Shown here: positions 34,234 through 43,070 of the stretch, piece after piece | Position numbering within the stretch: the first letter of the stretch is position 1 | Layout: the number at the start of each line of letters is the position of its first letter | Source: CAYJLF01 sp964371055 | Lineage (GTDB): Bacteria > Eisenbacteria > RBG-16-71-46 > CAIMUX01 | Assembly (NCBI GenBank): GCA_964371055.1 | Contig: CAYJLF010000006.1 | Span: 124,001 to 188,000, forward strand | Direction: 5' to 3' | DNA: 64,000 nt | Made by a program: the position numbers and the translations under genes | The notes under the pieces: generated by a model | What the model was told of the DNA's origin: nothing | What the model saw: only the letters and a program-made list of their open reading frames with translations | The model's database searches: none

Positions 34234-36429
34234 ATGAACGAAGGGAACAAGTGCCCGGTCACGGGCCGCTCTCACGCGCACCCGGTCGGCGGCGGCACGA
34301 CGAACCGGGAGTGGTGGCCGAACCAGTTGAACCTCGATGTTCTGCACCAGCGCTCCGCCAAGTCCAATCCCCTGGGAGAGGGTTTCAGCTACGCGAAGGA
34401 GTTCAAGAGCCTCGACCTGGCCGCAGTGAAGAAGGACCTGCGCGAACTGATGACCAAGTCGCAGGACTGGTGGCCGGCCGACTTCGGCCACTACGGACCG
34501 CTCTTCATCCGGATGGCGTGGCACAGCGCGGGCACCTACCGCGTCGGCGATGGACGCGGAGGCGCCGGCAACGGCAGCCAGCGCTTCGCACCCCTCAACA
34601 GCTGGCCGGACAACGTCAACCTCGACAAGGCCCGCCGGTTGCTTTGGCCGATCAAGCAGAAGTACGGCCAGAAGATCTCCTGGGCCGACCTGATGATCCT
34701 GGCCGGCAACGTCGCCCTGGAATCGATGGGCTTCAAGACGTTCGGGTTTGGCGGCGGGCGCGAAGACATCTGGGAGCCGGAAAGGGACATCTACTGGGGC
34801 GCCGAAGAGAAGTGGCTGGACGACAAGCGCTACTCCGGCGAGCGGGACCTCGAGAATCCTCTGGCTGCCGTGCAGATGGGGCTCATCTATGTGAACCCGG
34901 AAGGCCCGAACGGCAACCCGGATCCCCTTGCTGCCGCCAAGGACATCCGCGAGACGTTCGCGCGCATGGCGATGAATGACGAGGAGACCGTCGCTCTGAT
35001 CGCCGGCGGCCATACGTTCGGCAAGACCCACGGCGCCGGCGACACCAAGCACGTGGGGCCCGAGCCGGAGGCGACCGGCCTCGAGGAGCAGGGCCTGGGC
35101 TGGAAGAGCAGCTTCGGCACCGGCAAGGGCAAGGACACGATCACCAGCGGCCTGGAGGTCACTTGGACGACCACGCCCACGAAGTGGAGCACGAACTTCT
35201 TCTGGAACCTCTTCGGGTATGAGTGGGAGCTGACGAAGAGCCCGGCCGGCGCGCATCAGTGGACACCCAAGGGAGGAGCCGGCGCCGGGACGGTGCCGGA
35301 CGCCCACGACCCGTCCAAGCGGATCGCCCCCACCATGCTCACCACCGATCTCTCCCTGCGGGTCGACCCGGCCTACGAGAAGATTTCCCGGCGTTTCATG
35401 GAGAATCCGGATGAGTTCGCCGACGCGTTCGCCCGGGCCTGGTTCAAGCTGACCCACCGTGACATGGGCCCGCGTTCCCGGTATCTCGGCCCGGAGGTGC
35501 CCGCCGAGCAGTTGATCTGGCAGGATCCCATCCCCGCCGTGAATCACAAGCTGATCGGGGCCGAGGACATCGCCTCCCTGAAGAAGACGATCCTCGCGTC
35601 GGGCCTGTCGGTCTCCGAGCTGGTCTCGACCGCGTGGGCGTCGGCTTCTACCTTCCGTGGGTCCGACAAGCGCGGCGGCGCCAACGGCGCGCGTATCCGG
35701 CTGGCGCCGCAGAAGGACTGGGAGGTCAATCAGCCCGAGAGGCTCGCGAAGGTGCTCAAGACCCTGGAAGGGACCCAGAGCGCGTTCAACGGCTCTCGGA
35801 CGGACGGAAAGAAGGTCTCCCTCGCCGACCTGATCGTGCTGGCGGGGTGCGCGGGCGTCGAACAGGCGGCTCGCCAGGCCGGTCATGACGTGACGGTGCC
35901 CTTCACGCCGGGACGGATGGATGCCACGGAAGAGCAGACCGACGCGGTCTCCTTCGCGGTGCTCGAGCCGGTCGCGGACGGGTTCCGCAACTACCAGAAG
36001 GCACGCTACACCGTCCCGGCCGAGGAGCTGCTGGTGGACAAGGCGCAGTTGCTGACGCTGACGGCGCCCGAGACGACGGTGCTGGTGGGCGGTCTGCGGG
36101 TTCTGAACGCCAACTTCGGCCACTCCCCGCACGGAGTCTTCACCCACCGGCCGGAGATGTTGACCAACGACTACTTCGTGAACCTGTTGGACATGGGCAT
36201 AGAGTGGAAGCCGGTCTCGAAGGAGGCCGAACTCTTCGAGGGAAGGGACCGCGCGACGGGGAAGCCGAAGTGGACCGCCACCCGCGTCGACCTCGTCTTC
36301 GGCTCGAACTCCCAGCTCCGGGCCCTGGCCGAGGTCTACGCCTCCGGGGACGCCCGGGAGAAGTTCGTGCGCGACTTCGTGGCGGCGTGGAGCAAGGTCA
36401 TGAACCTCGATCGGTTCGACCTGGCCTGA
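34234..36429 (+). CDS. katG: Catalase-peroxidase KatG
   Basis: 731 residues, full length. It breaks down hydrogen peroxide and also has peroxidase activity. The distal heme site is FIRMAWHSAGTYR (Arg93, Trp96, His97). The proximal His260 is in IAGGHTFGKTHGAG. The Met-Tyr-Trp adduct residues are all present: Trp96, Tyr219 (GLIYVNPEGP) and Met245 (FARMAMNDE). The second, inactive peroxidase-like domain follows. The start at 34234 is preceded by AAAGGAG; ATG 34216 lies upstream of that site and is less likely. Divergent from the Fur-family regulator. A hairpin terminator follows the stop. Confidence 0.97.
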   Translation: MNEGNKCPVTGRSHAHPVGGGTTNREWWPNQLNLDVLHQRSAKSNPLGEGFSYAKEFKSLDLAAVKKDLRELMTKSQDWWPADFGHYGPLFIRMAWHSAGTYRVGDGRGGAGNGSQRFAPLNSWPDNVNLDKARRLLWPIKQKYGQKISWADLMILAGNVALESMGFKTFGFGGGREDIWEPERDIYWGAEEKWLDDKRYSGERDLENPLAAVQMGLIYVNPEGPNGNPDPLAAAKDIRETFARMAMNDEETVALIAGGHTFGKTHGAGDTKHVGPEPEATGLEEQGLGWKSSFGTGKGKDTITSGLEVTWTTTPTKWSTNFFWNLFGYEWELTKSPAGAHQWTPKGGAGAGTVPDAHDPSKRIAPTMLTTDLSLRVDPAYEKISRRFMENPDEFADAFARAWFKLTHRDMGPRSRYLGPEVPAEQLIWQDPIPAVNHKLIGAEDIASLKKTILASGLSVSELVSTAWASASTFRGSDKRGGANGARIRLAPQKDWEVNQPERLAKVLKTLEGTQSAFNGSRTDGKKVSLADLIVLAGCAGVEQAARQAGHDVTVPFTPGRMDATEEQTDAVSFAVLEPVADGFRNYQKARYTVPAEELLVDKAQLLTLTAPETTVLVGGLRVLNANFGHSPHGVFTHRPEMLTNDYFVNLLDMGIEWKPVSKEAELFEGRDRATGKPKWTATRVDLVFGSNSQLRALAEVYASGDAREKFVRDFVAAWSKVMNLDRFDLA

Positions 36430-36463
36430 TCCGACGGCGGACGTAGGCGGCAAGAACGAGCGC

Positions 36464-36497
36464 GCGCCGGCGTCACCGCGACGCCGGCGCTGTTCTT
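36464..36497 (+). terminator. Hairpin after katG
   Basis: Perfect 11-bp stem GCGCCGGCGTC (36464-36474) and GACGCCGGCGC (36480-36490) with a 5-base loop, followed by TGTTCTT. The stem is strong and lies 35 nt after the katG stop. The T run is weak, so read-through into the next gene is possible. Confidence 0.65.
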
Positions 36498-36714
36498 ACC
36501 CCCCGTAACTATCTCCCGCCGCGGAACGGAGGCGCCTGGAACCCGCTCGGGGATCAACAGGTGCCCGCTCGCGTTTCCGACCATCGAGCCACCCACCGGG
36601 AACGTCGTAGCGCTGCAACCTATTTCCGCCGGTCTTCGTCCTGAGACTTTCGATGTCACGCTCCCAACGGCTGGACAAACTCTCTCGTTCCGAAGGACCT
36701 GGGTGGAGGACGAC

Positions 36715-38184
36715 ATGGAATCCGACAAGGAGAAGACCGATCTTCGGCGGGCCCGCAGTCGCGGGTCATGCACCCTGGGCGTCTGCTTCGCTCTTCTCGC
36801 CACCGCGCCGCTCCCCCCTGGCTCCACCGCCCAGACCGCTTCAGTCTCGCCGCCCGAGTCAGCCGCCGTGACGACTCCGACCCCCGTCTCGACCGCCACG
36901 CCCCCTCTCGACCTCCCGGCGCGGGTCGAGGCCTGGCTCGGACCGCTCGTGCACGACGACCTCATCAGCGGAACGGTCCTGGTCGCGCGTGACGGTGAGG
37001 AGGCGCTGGCCAAGGGATACGGCCCGGCCGACCGCGAGCACGACCGCCCGAACACGCCAGAGACGAAGTTCCGCCTCGGCTCCCTCACCAAGCAGTTCAC
37101 CGCGGCGGCGATCCTGGTGCTCGAGCAGCAGGGCAGACTGCGGGTCGAGGATCCCCTCTCGCACTACTACCCCGACTTCACCCGCGCGGGGGAGATCACC
37201 CTGCACCACCTCCTCTCCCACACCTCGGGGATCCCCAACTTCAACCAGCGCCATGACTACGGCGAGAAGATGATGCTCCCCTGGACGACCGACCAGGTGG
37301 TGGCCTGGATGCGCCCCGACTCCCTGGATTTCGACCCCGGCGCTCGATTCTCCTACTCCAACAGCAACTACGTCCTGCTCGCCGGCGTGATCGAGAAGGT
37401 GTCGGGACGGCCGTACGCGGAGTTCCTGCAAGAGGCGCTCTTCGGGCCCGCCGGGATGGAGGAGACCGGCCAGGACGTCTACACCCGGGTGCTGCCGCAC
37501 CGGGCTACGGGGTACATCTCCTTCGGTGATGAAATCGAGAGAGCGCCGTACCGCGACCTGCCGTTCATGAGCGGTGCCGGCTCGCTCTACTCCACCGCTC
37601 TCGATCTCCTGCGCTGGGACCAGGCGTTGTACACTGACCGGATCCTGACGGCGGCGTCCCGTGAGAAGATGTTCGCCGCGCACACTCCGAACTACGGCTA
37701 CGGCTGGTTCGTCGAAGACCGCCAAGGTCACCGCTGCATCAGTCATCGCGGGGAGATCACCGGCTTCATCGTCAGCATGGATCGCTACATCGACGACCGG
37801 ATCCTCGTCGTCTCGCTCTTCAATTACGAGTCGGTCTTTGCACGCCGGGCCATCCGGGGGCTCTGCGAACTGGCGATGGGAGGCGAGCCGGCCGCCTTCC
37901 TGGCGGCCGAGCCGGCGGAGGTGGCGCCGGAGACATTGCGGGCATGCGCGGGTGTCTACCTGGTCGGCGAGAGTGACACGTTACACGTGACCGTGGAAGG
38001 CGACGCGCTCACGGTCCGCACGAGCGGCAAGGAGTTCGGTCTACCGGCGATCGCGCAATCGGAGTCGATGTTCTGGGTGCGCGGGCTCAAGTCGATGATC
38101 CGCTTCGACCGGGACGACGCTGGGGCGGTGGCGCGGCTCGTTCTCTTCAACAGCGTGCACGCAGTGCCGGGACGGAAGATCTGA
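36715..38184 (+). CDS. Secreted serine hydrolase, beta-lactamase class C type
   Basis: 489 residues from ATG 36715 (GGAGG 6-7 nt upstream); GTG 36703 is less likely. Signal peptide around CTLGVCFALLATAPLPPGSTAQ, then a Thr/Pro-rich linker. Catalytic motifs of the class C/penicillin-binding group are present: SxxK as LGSLTKQF, YxN as FSYSNSNYVL, and HRGEITGF in place of KTG. A C-terminal beta domain (RACAGVYLVGES to AVARLVLFNS) matches the extra domain of peptidase S12-type hydrolases. It probably cleaves D-amino acid peptides or esters outside the cytoplasm. Confidence 0.88.
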   Translation: MESDKEKTDLRRARSRGSCTLGVCFALLATAPLPPGSTAQTASVSPPESAAVTTPTPVSTATPPLDLPARVEAWLGPLVHDDLISGTVLVARDGEEALAKGYGPADREHDRPNTPETKFRLGSLTKQFTAAAILVLEQQGRLRVEDPLSHYYPDFTRAGEITLHHLLSHTSGIPNFNQRHDYGEKMMLPWTTDQVVAWMRPDSLDFDPGARFSYSNSNYVLLAGVIEKVSGRPYAEFLQEALFGPAGMEETGQDVYTRVLPHRATGYISFGDEIERAPYRDLPFMSGAGSLYSTALDLLRWDQALYTDRILTAASREKMFAAHTPNYGYGWFVEDRQGHRCISHRGEITGFIVSMDRYIDDRILVVSLFNYESVFARRAIRGLCELAMGGEPAAFLAAEPAEVAPETLRACAGVYLVGESDTLHVTVEGDALTVRTSGKEFGLPAIAQSESMFWVRGLKSMIRFDRDDAGAVARLVLFNSVHAVPGRKI

Positions 38185-38350
38185 GGGACGAACCGGATCC
38201 GGAGCGACGACCGGCAAGACCGACTGGCGGCGATCGCTCGCGCTGAAGGCCAGGCAGGCGGGCGGTACGCTATCCGGGGTCAGTGAGAAGTGCTATGATT
38301 CTCCCGCCTCAGGCTCGCTGCGCTCCCCGCGCGGCGGAAAGGAGATCGCC

Positions 38351-39412
38351 ATGCGACCGCCCGTCGACCCGCGATCCGCCCGCATCAACCCGAGAGCGTG
38401 CAGGATCGTCGCACCTTCGTTGGCCCCGCTCCTCCTCGTCGCTTCGCTGATCGCCGCCGTCTCGTTCATCCCCGGCATCTCCGCCGCCAACGTCGCCCCG
38501 GAGTCCGCGATCCTCATCCATGTGCAGCCGGTGACGGGCACGTGCGCGACGCCGATCACCAACTGCAACGACATCATCCGGACGACGACCGAGGTCGGAA
38601 CGATGGAGTTCCTTCTCTTCTTCTGCCGCATGTGGAGCTGGTCTGGGGAGGAGATCGAGCTCTCCTCCCTTCACGCGGATCTCATCTGGCCCGAGAGCTG
38701 GAACCTGCTCGAGTTCGACTCCTGCTACGGATGGGGAGACCTCAACCCGGGGGGATCCTCGCACGCGCTCGACATCGACTGGTATCCGTGGTGTCCCGTC
38801 CTGCCCGACGACCTGATGGCGATCTTCCCCGTCGCCCGTCTGGTGATGGAGGTGAACGGCCCGGGGCGGCTGGACTATCTCCACCCTTCGTCGAACCCGG
38901 TGACGCTCGGGTGCTACGGGGACCAGTTCATCACCTACGCGGTCGGCGTCGATGCCGAAGCCGGGATGGACTGCGAGTACACGCAAACACGCTGCGGCGG
39001 CAACGAGTACTGCGTGGCCGCGTTCGACCCATCGGAGCTGCTGCTGTCGGCGCCGCCCGGATCCGCCGTGTGGGGCGAGGTCGGGTTCACGGCGGTCAGT
39101 CCCACCATGCAGCTTTGCAGCATGGCGGTGGACACCCGGGCGCCATGGGCCCAAGCGGAGATCGTCCCCCAACCTCCGTCGACTCACGCGCTCCTGCGCG
39201 TGCGCGCGGACGCGACGGGGCTGGCCGAAGGCACCTACCAGACCTCGATCCAGCTGAGCTCGTCCCTGTGGCATGTCGCCCGCTGCCTGCCGGTGACCTT
39301 TACGGTGGCGCAGAGCGCCGCGGGACCCACGGCACCCGGAGATCATCCGCCGGAGGTGCGTCTGGCGAGCTGGGGCGCGATCAAAGAGGTCTATCGGCGT
39401 CCGAGTCGTTGA
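38351..39412 (+). CDS. Secreted protein of the SWGxxKxxYR-tail family (second copy)
   Basis: 353 residues from ATG 38351 (AAAGGAG upstream). Signal peptide: APLLLVASLIAAVSFIPGISA. The Cys-rich region (GTCATPITNCNDIIRTTTEVG, DSCYGWGDLNPGG, CEYTQTRCGGNEYC) and the following beta-sandwich match the layout of the 306-residue protein at 19797-20717. The end is LASWGAIKEVYRRPSR after a Pro-rich linker (AAGPTAPGDHPP). Sequence identity between the two is low overall, so conservation of the last dozen residues is notable. Function unknown; an extracytoplasmic location is clear. Confidence 0.75.
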   Translation: MRPPVDPRSARINPRACRIVAPSLAPLLLVASLIAAVSFIPGISAANVAPESAILIHVQPVTGTCATPITNCNDIIRTTTEVGTMEFLLFFCRMWSWSGEEIELSSLHADLIWPESWNLLEFDSCYGWGDLNPGGSSHALDIDWYPWCPVLPDDLMAIFPVARLVMEVNGPGRLDYLHPSSNPVTLGCYGDQFITYAVGVDAEAGMDCEYTQTRCGGNEYCVAAFDPSELLLSAPPGSAVWGEVGFTAVSPTMQLCSMAVDTRAPWAQAEIVPQPPSTHALLRVRADATGLAEGTYQTSIQLSSSLWHVARCLPVTFTVAQSAAGPTAPGDHPPEVRLASWGAIKEVYRRPSR

Positions 39413-39487
39413 GTCGGCTGGACCGCTGAGCCGACCTGCCGGCAGTGCCGTCCGGCCCCGCCGGGTCGACCGGATCCGCCGTCGCGA

Positions 39488-40765
39488 CTACGCCTTTCCC
39501 CCCGCCGCCAGACGCACGTTCGGGACCTCGTCGTTCCAAAGATGCTCAGAGAGTCGCGCGCGCCGCTCGCCGCGGCCGGTATCGACGCCGGGAGCGCGGG
39601 CGGCACCGGTGCCTGCGTCGAGTGTCAACGCACAACGCAGCCGCTTCTCCCAGAAGACACTCTCGGCATCGTGCTCCCACCAGGCGGCCTGATCCTTCGG
39701 CAGTCCGGCGTGGATCGCGGTCCAGTGCTCCAACTCGTCAGCATCGGCCGCCGGAAGCAGCTCCACTCCCGAACAGAGGAACGTGAGCGCCTCCTCGATC
39801 TCGTCGCGATAGATCCGATACTGCGGCCGGGGCAGCAGGGACATCAGGTAGTCGATCGCGTTCTTTTCGTTCTGCCGGCCGAGCGCCCAGATCGCGATTC
39901 TGACCGTGATCGCGTCCTCGCAGGCTTCGTTCTCGATCACGGCCCGCAGCGCTTCCGCGGCGCGCCGGTCGGTGGACAGCAGGGCGAACGCTTTCAGCAG
40001 CACCTCGCGCTCGGCGTGGAGCGTGGCGACCTGTCCGCTGGCCTCGTAGCGTTGATAGTCGGCCGGCGTGGGCTGCAGGTCACGCAGCCGCCGCAGCGCG
40101 GCGTCGAGCGGGATCTCCGCTTCGGGAAGCGCGGCCAGCAGAATATCGTGGGAGAAAGGATACCCCGGAGGGTCCGGCGGCAGAGTGTTGGTCAGCCAAG
40201 CGGTCGCCTCGTACCAGCCGATCCGCCGGCCAGCCACCGCGAGCGTCAGGGCCCGACCCAGCGCGGCGGTGTTCCGGTGAGTCGGTGGAGAGGCCGCGGC
40301 GACTGCCCTGGCCGCTTCGGCCGGATCCGCCTTTCGCTCGGCGACGTTCCACAGGGCCCGTTCCGCCGCCGCTCGCGCCTCGGACGGCCACGGTGCGTCG
40401 CTCCCGATCAGGAGCGAGCGCGCCAGAGTGAGCTGGTCCCGGTTCGGATTCGTCTCCTCCGCCATGGGGGGAGCGCCGATCACCCACGCCAGAGCCACCT
40501 CCAACCGCGGTGTCACGCCCAGCGTGAAGCCGAGGTCCTCATCGTAGGCGTACGCGAGCACTTCCTGGCGCGTGAGCTCGAACTGCCGCATTTCGGGAAG
40601 CACCGAGTCGCCCCAGAGCACGACTCCGTGGTACCCCTGCAGGAAGTCCCGCCGCACGCGCACGATCTCGCGCGAGGTCAGCCGCTCCCAGAATCCCCGG
40701 ACCGAGATCCAGGCGGGAGGCAGGGCCGCCGTCATCGCGTCATCCGTCGATCCGGTCTCGTTCAT
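39488..40765 (-). CDS. Hypothetical protein of the LysM/papain-fold cluster
   Basis: 425 residues from ATG 40765. No signal peptide. The N-terminal part (PPAWISVRGFWERLTSREIVRVRRDFLQGYHG, VLPEMRQFELTRQEVLAYAYDE) is mixed alpha/beta. The long middle is helical with HEAT-like pairs (EARAAAERALWNVAERKADPAEAARAVAA; LLKAFALLSTDRRAAEALRAVIEN; AITVRIAIWALGRQNEKNAIDYLMSLL). It may be a scaffold or an immunity-type protein for the enzyme encoded upstream. It is the last gene of four in one direction, 75 bp after the papain-fold gene. Not recognised. Confidence 0.65.
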   Translation of the reverse strand: MNETGSTDDAMTAALPPAWISVRGFWERLTSREIVRVRRDFLQGYHGVVLWGDSVLPEMRQFELTRQEVLAYAYDEDLGFTLGVTPRLEVALAWVIGAPPMAEETNPNRDQLTLARSLLIGSDAPWPSEARAAAERALWNVAERKADPAEAARAVAAASPPTHRNTAALGRALTLAVAGRRIGWYEATAWLTNTLPPDPPGYPFSHDILLAALPEAEIPLDAALRRLRDLQPTPADYQRYEASGQVATLHAEREVLLKAFALLSTDRRAAEALRAVIENEACEDAITVRIAIWALGRQNEKNAIDYLMSLLPRPQYRIYRDEIEEALTFLCSGVELLPAADADELEHWTAIHAGLPKDQAAWWEHDAESVFWEKRLRCALTLDAGTGAARAPGVDTGRGERRARLSEHLWNDEVPNVRLAAGGKA

Positions 40766-40840
40766 GGATCAGGCCTCCGCGTTCGCAGGTTGAGAACAGG
40801 GTGTCTCGGGCCGGTGCCCGCTGCGGTCCCCGGGGCTCGG

Positions 40841-42361
40841 TTACGGCGCCGGCGTCAGCTTGAGCGGGTCATCGACCGACGTCACACAGGCCTTCGCCTT
40901 CTTCTTGCACCATGCCTTGAACCACAGCTCTCCCTTGGCGAAGTTCTCCACAACATCGAGGGGATGGATATCGGACCGGTGGAAGTTGTACACCGTGTGT
41001 TTGACCTGGCCCTTGTCGGGAGCGATCCGGCGGACCTGCTTCAAGACCGGGGACTCCAGGAACTGGTGCGGGGCGCAGAGATAGCCGCTGTGTTTCCTCT
41101 TCATCTGCTTGATCACGACGGCGCGCGCCAGACGATTGGTCAGCAGGTGCGACCAGAAGCTCGAGAACCCGCGGATAATCGTGTTCGCGGTCGGCGACGA
41201 ACCGGGCTTGAGCACTCCGGCCCAATCGAGATCGCCGTCGCTCGTGATCTGGAAGACCAGAAGCCCGACGACGACCCGGTTGGGATGGTCATAGATGCAG
41301 AAGAACTTCTTCGGGTCGACCAGAGTGACTCCCGCCCCGAAGCGGTAGGCGCGCCAGACCAGCTCAGCGCAGTAGATATCGTAGAGGCGGCGGACCTCCC
41401 CCTTCGTCTTCGTCTTGATCGTGAGCGGTGTCCCATCTTTGGTGGTCGCCTCGCCCGAGGCGTCGAAGTAGTGGTCCTCCACGTCTCTGCTGACGCTGGT
41501 GATCGAGCCGGAGGTGTCGCGCGACTCTCCCAGGATCGGGCTGCGCAGCGTGAAGTGGTACTTGTGATGGGTCTGCGCCTCGGCCCAGACGGAGGCGATC
41601 CGCCCGTCCTCCCGGTTGGTCACCTCATCGCCGCCGCCCGTATAGCGGAGCACCAGACCCCCGCCGGGCGTCTCCTTGGGACCGAAGAACTCCTTGAGCC
41701 CGGTGACGGCCACCGCATGATCCCCCCGGCTGGGCATCGCGTCGACCGCCTGATCCTTGTCCGGATCGGTGCAGATCCCCGCATGCGTGGGCCAACTCAA
41801 GGTGACCTGCTGGATGAAGTCGTCACCCGGGTGCTCGGAGAGAAGGATGTCCCCGGGGCGGAACTTCTCGTCGACCGTCGTCACCGCCTTCGGTCCGGCC
41901 TTCTGTCCGCGAGCCGCGGCGCGCGGCGGCGGCAGCGGCGGGGGCCGGTGTCTCGGCACCGGAGGGGCCGGGGGTCGCTGCACCGGTCCCACGGCGCCAT
42001 GGCCGTCCGGGATCAGTTGGTCACCAGGGATCCAGAGCCAGGAGGAAGTCGATCCGTCCGCCCACACGTTTCCGCTGTCATGGTCCAGGACCATCTTCCC
42101 GTAGTGGATCAGATACCAGTCGATGCAGCTCTTGCGGATGCCGGCGTCGATCCGGTTCGTACCGAAGTTGTATTCGGCGAGGCTCGCGAGGTCGGAGAGT
42201 TCACGATCGAGGTCCAGGTCGACGACGAGCAGATCCTCGAGCTCGGAGAGGATCGGCACGGTCCACTTCCGGAATCCCGGGCCCCGCTTCGCCCCGAAGG
42301 GCCGGTTCTTCCAGACGGGCTCCTCGAAGAGGACGTGGGCGGGCGGCTTCAAGGGCGGCAT
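40841..42361 (-). CDS. Permuted papain-fold (NlpC/P60-like) enzyme
   Basis: 506 residues from ATG 42361 (GGGGAG 6 nt upstream). ATG 42406, overlapping the LysM stop, is a possible alternative. After a ~150-residue N-terminal region and a Pro-rich linker (RPPAPPVPRHRPPPLPPPR) comes a YiiX/YaeF-type circularly permuted NlpC/P60 domain: FRPGDILLSEHPG, SWPTHAGI (His193), then YDIYCAELVWRAYRFG (Cys331). The His-before-Cys order is the hallmark of the permuted group. Members are amidases, proteases or acyltransferases, often on cell wall or lipids. The LysM neighbour suggests a cell-wall or effector role. No signal peptide was seen. Confidence 0.75.
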   Translation of the reverse strand: MPPLKPPAHVLFEEPVWKNRPFGAKRGPGFRKWTVPILSELEDLLVVDLDLDRELSDLASLAEYNFGTNRIDAGIRKSCIDWYLIHYGKMVLDHDSGNVWADGSTSSWLWIPGDQLIPDGHGAVGPVQRPPAPPVPRHRPPPLPPPRAAARGQKAGPKAVTTVDEKFRPGDILLSEHPGDDFIQQVTLSWPTHAGICTDPDKDQAVDAMPSRGDHAVAVTGLKEFFGPKETPGGGLVLRYTGGGDEVTNREDGRIASVWAEAQTHHKYHFTLRSPILGESRDTSGSITSVSRDVEDHYFDASGEATTKDGTPLTIKTKTKGEVRRLYDIYCAELVWRAYRFGAGVTLVDPKKFFCIYDHPNRVVVGLLVFQITSDGDLDWAGVLKPGSSPTANTIIRGFSSFWSHLLTNRLARAVVIKQMKRKHSGYLCAPHQFLESPVLKQVRRIAPDKGQVKHTVYNFHRSDIHPLDVVENFAKGELWFKAWCKKKAKACVTSVDDPLKLTPAP

Positions 42362-42395
42362 GGCGTCTCCCCGGCGATGATGATCCGATACGGAC

Positions 42396-43052
42396 TCAGC
42401 ATCCATGCACCTCTTCCAGCTTGCGCCGGCTTGCGTCATCGGGCTCACCGGTCTCCTCGAGTTCCCAGTCCTTCTGGAAAGTGCGCAACGCCTCCGCCAG
42501 AGCGGGAGTCATCTCCTTGGTCCGGGGCCCGGGCGCGTAGGCCAGGTTGACGAGGCGCGCGTGCACCCCCTCCAGTTCCGACACGGGCGGCAGATGGCCC
42601 AGCAGGAATCGATGCTCCTCCGGTGGATCGCCCAGCAGGACCCGCGCCTCGCGGGCTCCCGGAGCGATGTAGGCCTCCAAGTGGCCGTCGTTGTCGAGAC
42701 GGCCCTCTTGCACCACTGCACCGTCGACCAGGAGGGTGTACGGAACGTCCGGACGGGGACGGTCGAAGTCGGTGAAGCGCAGCCGGAGCGTGGCCGGGAT
42801 TCCCTTGCGCCGGAACCTGTGTCTGGCGCCGGTGGGGAGGTTCACCGTCTGCAGCCGGATCGGCGGCACCTGGACGATGTCCCCCTCGTGGAGGAGATTC
42901 GGGTGCTGGCGCAGTTCTTTCAGGTCGGCGTTGGCCGGATCGTTCCAGACGACATCCCAGAAGTGGCCGGCGGCGGCGGCGATCGAGGTGATGCACTCGC
43001 CTTTCTGCACGCGGTGGGCACTATAGCCCGCCGGGACCGTCGGTGCGCTCAC
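42396..43052 (-). CDS. LysM-domain protein with C-terminal peptidoglycan-binding-like helices
   Basis: 218 residues from GTG 43052 (GAAGGAGG well placed). The N-terminal ~60 residues are a LysM domain (HRVQKGECITSIAAAAGHFWDVVWND, HPNLLHEGDIVQVPP). A beta-sandwich follows (RFTDFDRPRPDVPYTLLVDGAVVQEGRLDNDGHLEAYI). The end resembles a PG_binding_1 motif (LAEALRTFQKDWELEETGEPDDASRRKLEEVHG). The combination is often seen in genes near VgrG/PAAR-type or other injection-system cargo. It overlaps or abuts the papain-fold gene and is preceded by a 226-residue gene with an 18-nt gap. Confidence 0.82.
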   Translation of the reverse strand: MSAPTVPAGYSAHRVQKGECITSIAAAAGHFWDVVWNDPANADLKELRQHPNLLHEGDIVQVPPIRLQTVNLPTGARHRFRRKGIPATLRLRFTDFDRPRPDVPYTLLVDGAVVQEGRLDNDGHLEAYIAPGAREARVLLGDPPEEHRFLLGHLPPVSELEGVHARLVNLAYAPGPRTKEMTPALAEALRTFQKDWELEETGEPDDASRRKLEEVHGC

Positions 43053-43070
43053 CGCGCCTCCTTCGTCGCG

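Noticed and set aside
34144..36453. 769-codon minus-strand open frame opposite katG
   Set aside because: Shadow of katG; its composition follows the reverse complement of conserved katG codons.
39542..42550. 1002-codon plus-strand open frame across the LysM/papain cluster
   Set aside because: It runs antisense through two genes with recognisable features, including the catalytic Cys/His motifs, and contains no domain of its own.
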